A DNA stretch of 6,739 nucleotides from Synergistaceae bacterium (GTDB taxonomy: Bacteria; Synergistota; Synergistia; Synergistales; Aminobacteriaceae), in assembly GCA_009776565.1 (NCBI GenBank), contig WRNQ01000091.1, forward strand, positions 1 to 6,739, read 5' to 3'. Position numbers and translations under genes: made by a program. Below the pieces are notes generated by a model. That model was not told where the DNA came from, searched no databases, and saw only the letters and a list, made by a program, of their open reading frames with translations. Shown here one piece after another: positions 6,420 to 6,739 of the stretch (its first letter is position 1; every line of letters starts with the position of its first letter).

Positions 6420-6739
6420 GGAGTTTGTAGGAAAACCTTGCCAAAACCGGGCACAGCGGAAATAGCGCTCGCGGCGGAAGAAGCTCTCGCAGCGCTCACA
6501 GCGAACCACAGCGGTACGCAGCGGAAGAATAGGGTGGCTTATCATGGTAAGTAGATTTTGTATAATTTTTAATAAATAAAAGCAAAATTCATTCCCTAAG
6601 GAATAATTATTCGCCGTGACCGCTGTGCACTCTGAGCTGCTGTGAGAACTCTTCCGCTGTGTCCGCTTTTTCCGCTGTTAGCGCCGTGCCGCTAATTAAA
6701 ATAATAATTCAACCACAGAGGCCACAGAGCGTTATGCGA
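6420..6739 (+). repeat. Intergenic repeat type B, copy B2 (cut by window end)
   Basis: This copy matches B1 from GGAGTTTGTAGGAAAACC through the 64-bp core (6460-6523; one mismatch to A1) and the B-specific part with palindrome GAATAATTATTC (6601-6612). It ends with AACCACAGAGGCCACAGAG (6711-6729), identical to 1803-1821. It carries 70 bp that B1 lacks. It starts 61 bp after the MazF-type toxin stop; 6359-6419 shows no gene and no clear terminator. Confidence 0.85.
6612..6688 (-). repeat. Extra 70-bp segment of B2, bounded by CGCCGTG direct repeats
   Basis: CGCCGTG occurs at 6612-6618 and 6682-6688, while B1 has only one copy (1774-1780) and nothing between. Read on the minus strand the segment contains ACAGCGGAAAAAGCGG and ACACAGCGGAAGAGTTCTC. 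This is the same kind of 9-10 bp ACAGCGG unit as the core, and part of it recalls GGCGGAAGAAGCTCTCGC of the core. It therefore looks like a degenerate inverted copy of the core. Confidence 0.6.

Noticed and set aside
901..6739. Integron attC sites flanking toxin-antitoxin cassettes
   Set aside because: The cassette-like layout and the known treponemal integron made this worth testing. However, no R''/R' pair with a terminal GTTRRRY core could be placed in A or B, and the lipoprotein gene runs opposite to its neighbours. No integrase is in the window.

Overview
The window looks like an accessory stretch of a spirochaete chromosome, most likely a Treponema or close relative. The main reason is the large minus-strand lipoprotein (2021-5458). 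It joins a relaxed spirochaetal lipobox, carboxypeptidase-regulatory-like domains, two Listeria/Bacteroides-type (InlB-B/Flg_new) repeats and about two dozen BspA-type 23-residue leucine-rich repeats, an architecture I associate with treponemal surface proteins. The genus is an inference from architecture and moderately AT-rich base composition; there is no rRNA or other marker gene here.

Layout. 1-897: C-terminal part of a hybrid histidine kinase (ATPase plus receiver domain), cut by the window edge. 901-1045: intergenic repeat 'type A' (copy A1). 1047-1271: an unmarked reading frame resembling small BrnT-like toxins but with no usable start codon. 1275-1514: its partner, a ribbon-helix-helix-like antitoxin. 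1578-1831: repeat 'type B' (copy B1), followed by two inverted-repeat structures up to 1951. 2021-5458 (minus): the BspA-like lipoprotein. 5596-5761: type A copy A2. 5814-6035 and 6032-6358: a second toxin-antitoxin pair, an antitoxin overlapping a MazF/PemK-type toxin by 4 nt. 6420-6739: type B copy B2, running off the window.

The most striking pattern is the repeated order A - toxin/antitoxin - B, present twice in the same orientation on either side of the lipoprotein gene. The two modules belong to different families (BrnT-like and MazF-like), yet the DNA around them is the same. All four elements share a 64-bp core: A1, B1 and B2 differ by one or two bases, and A2 has an extra hairpin inside its core. 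A and B then differ in what follows the core. This looks either like repeat-bracketed toxin-antitoxin cassettes or like preferred landing sites of a dispersed repeat family. Choosing between these needs genome-wide comparison.

No tRNA, rRNA, transposase, integrase, CRISPR array or replication origin was seen. Coding function is clear for the kinase, the lipoprotein and the MazF-type toxin, good for the two antitoxins, and moderate for the start-less toxin frame.
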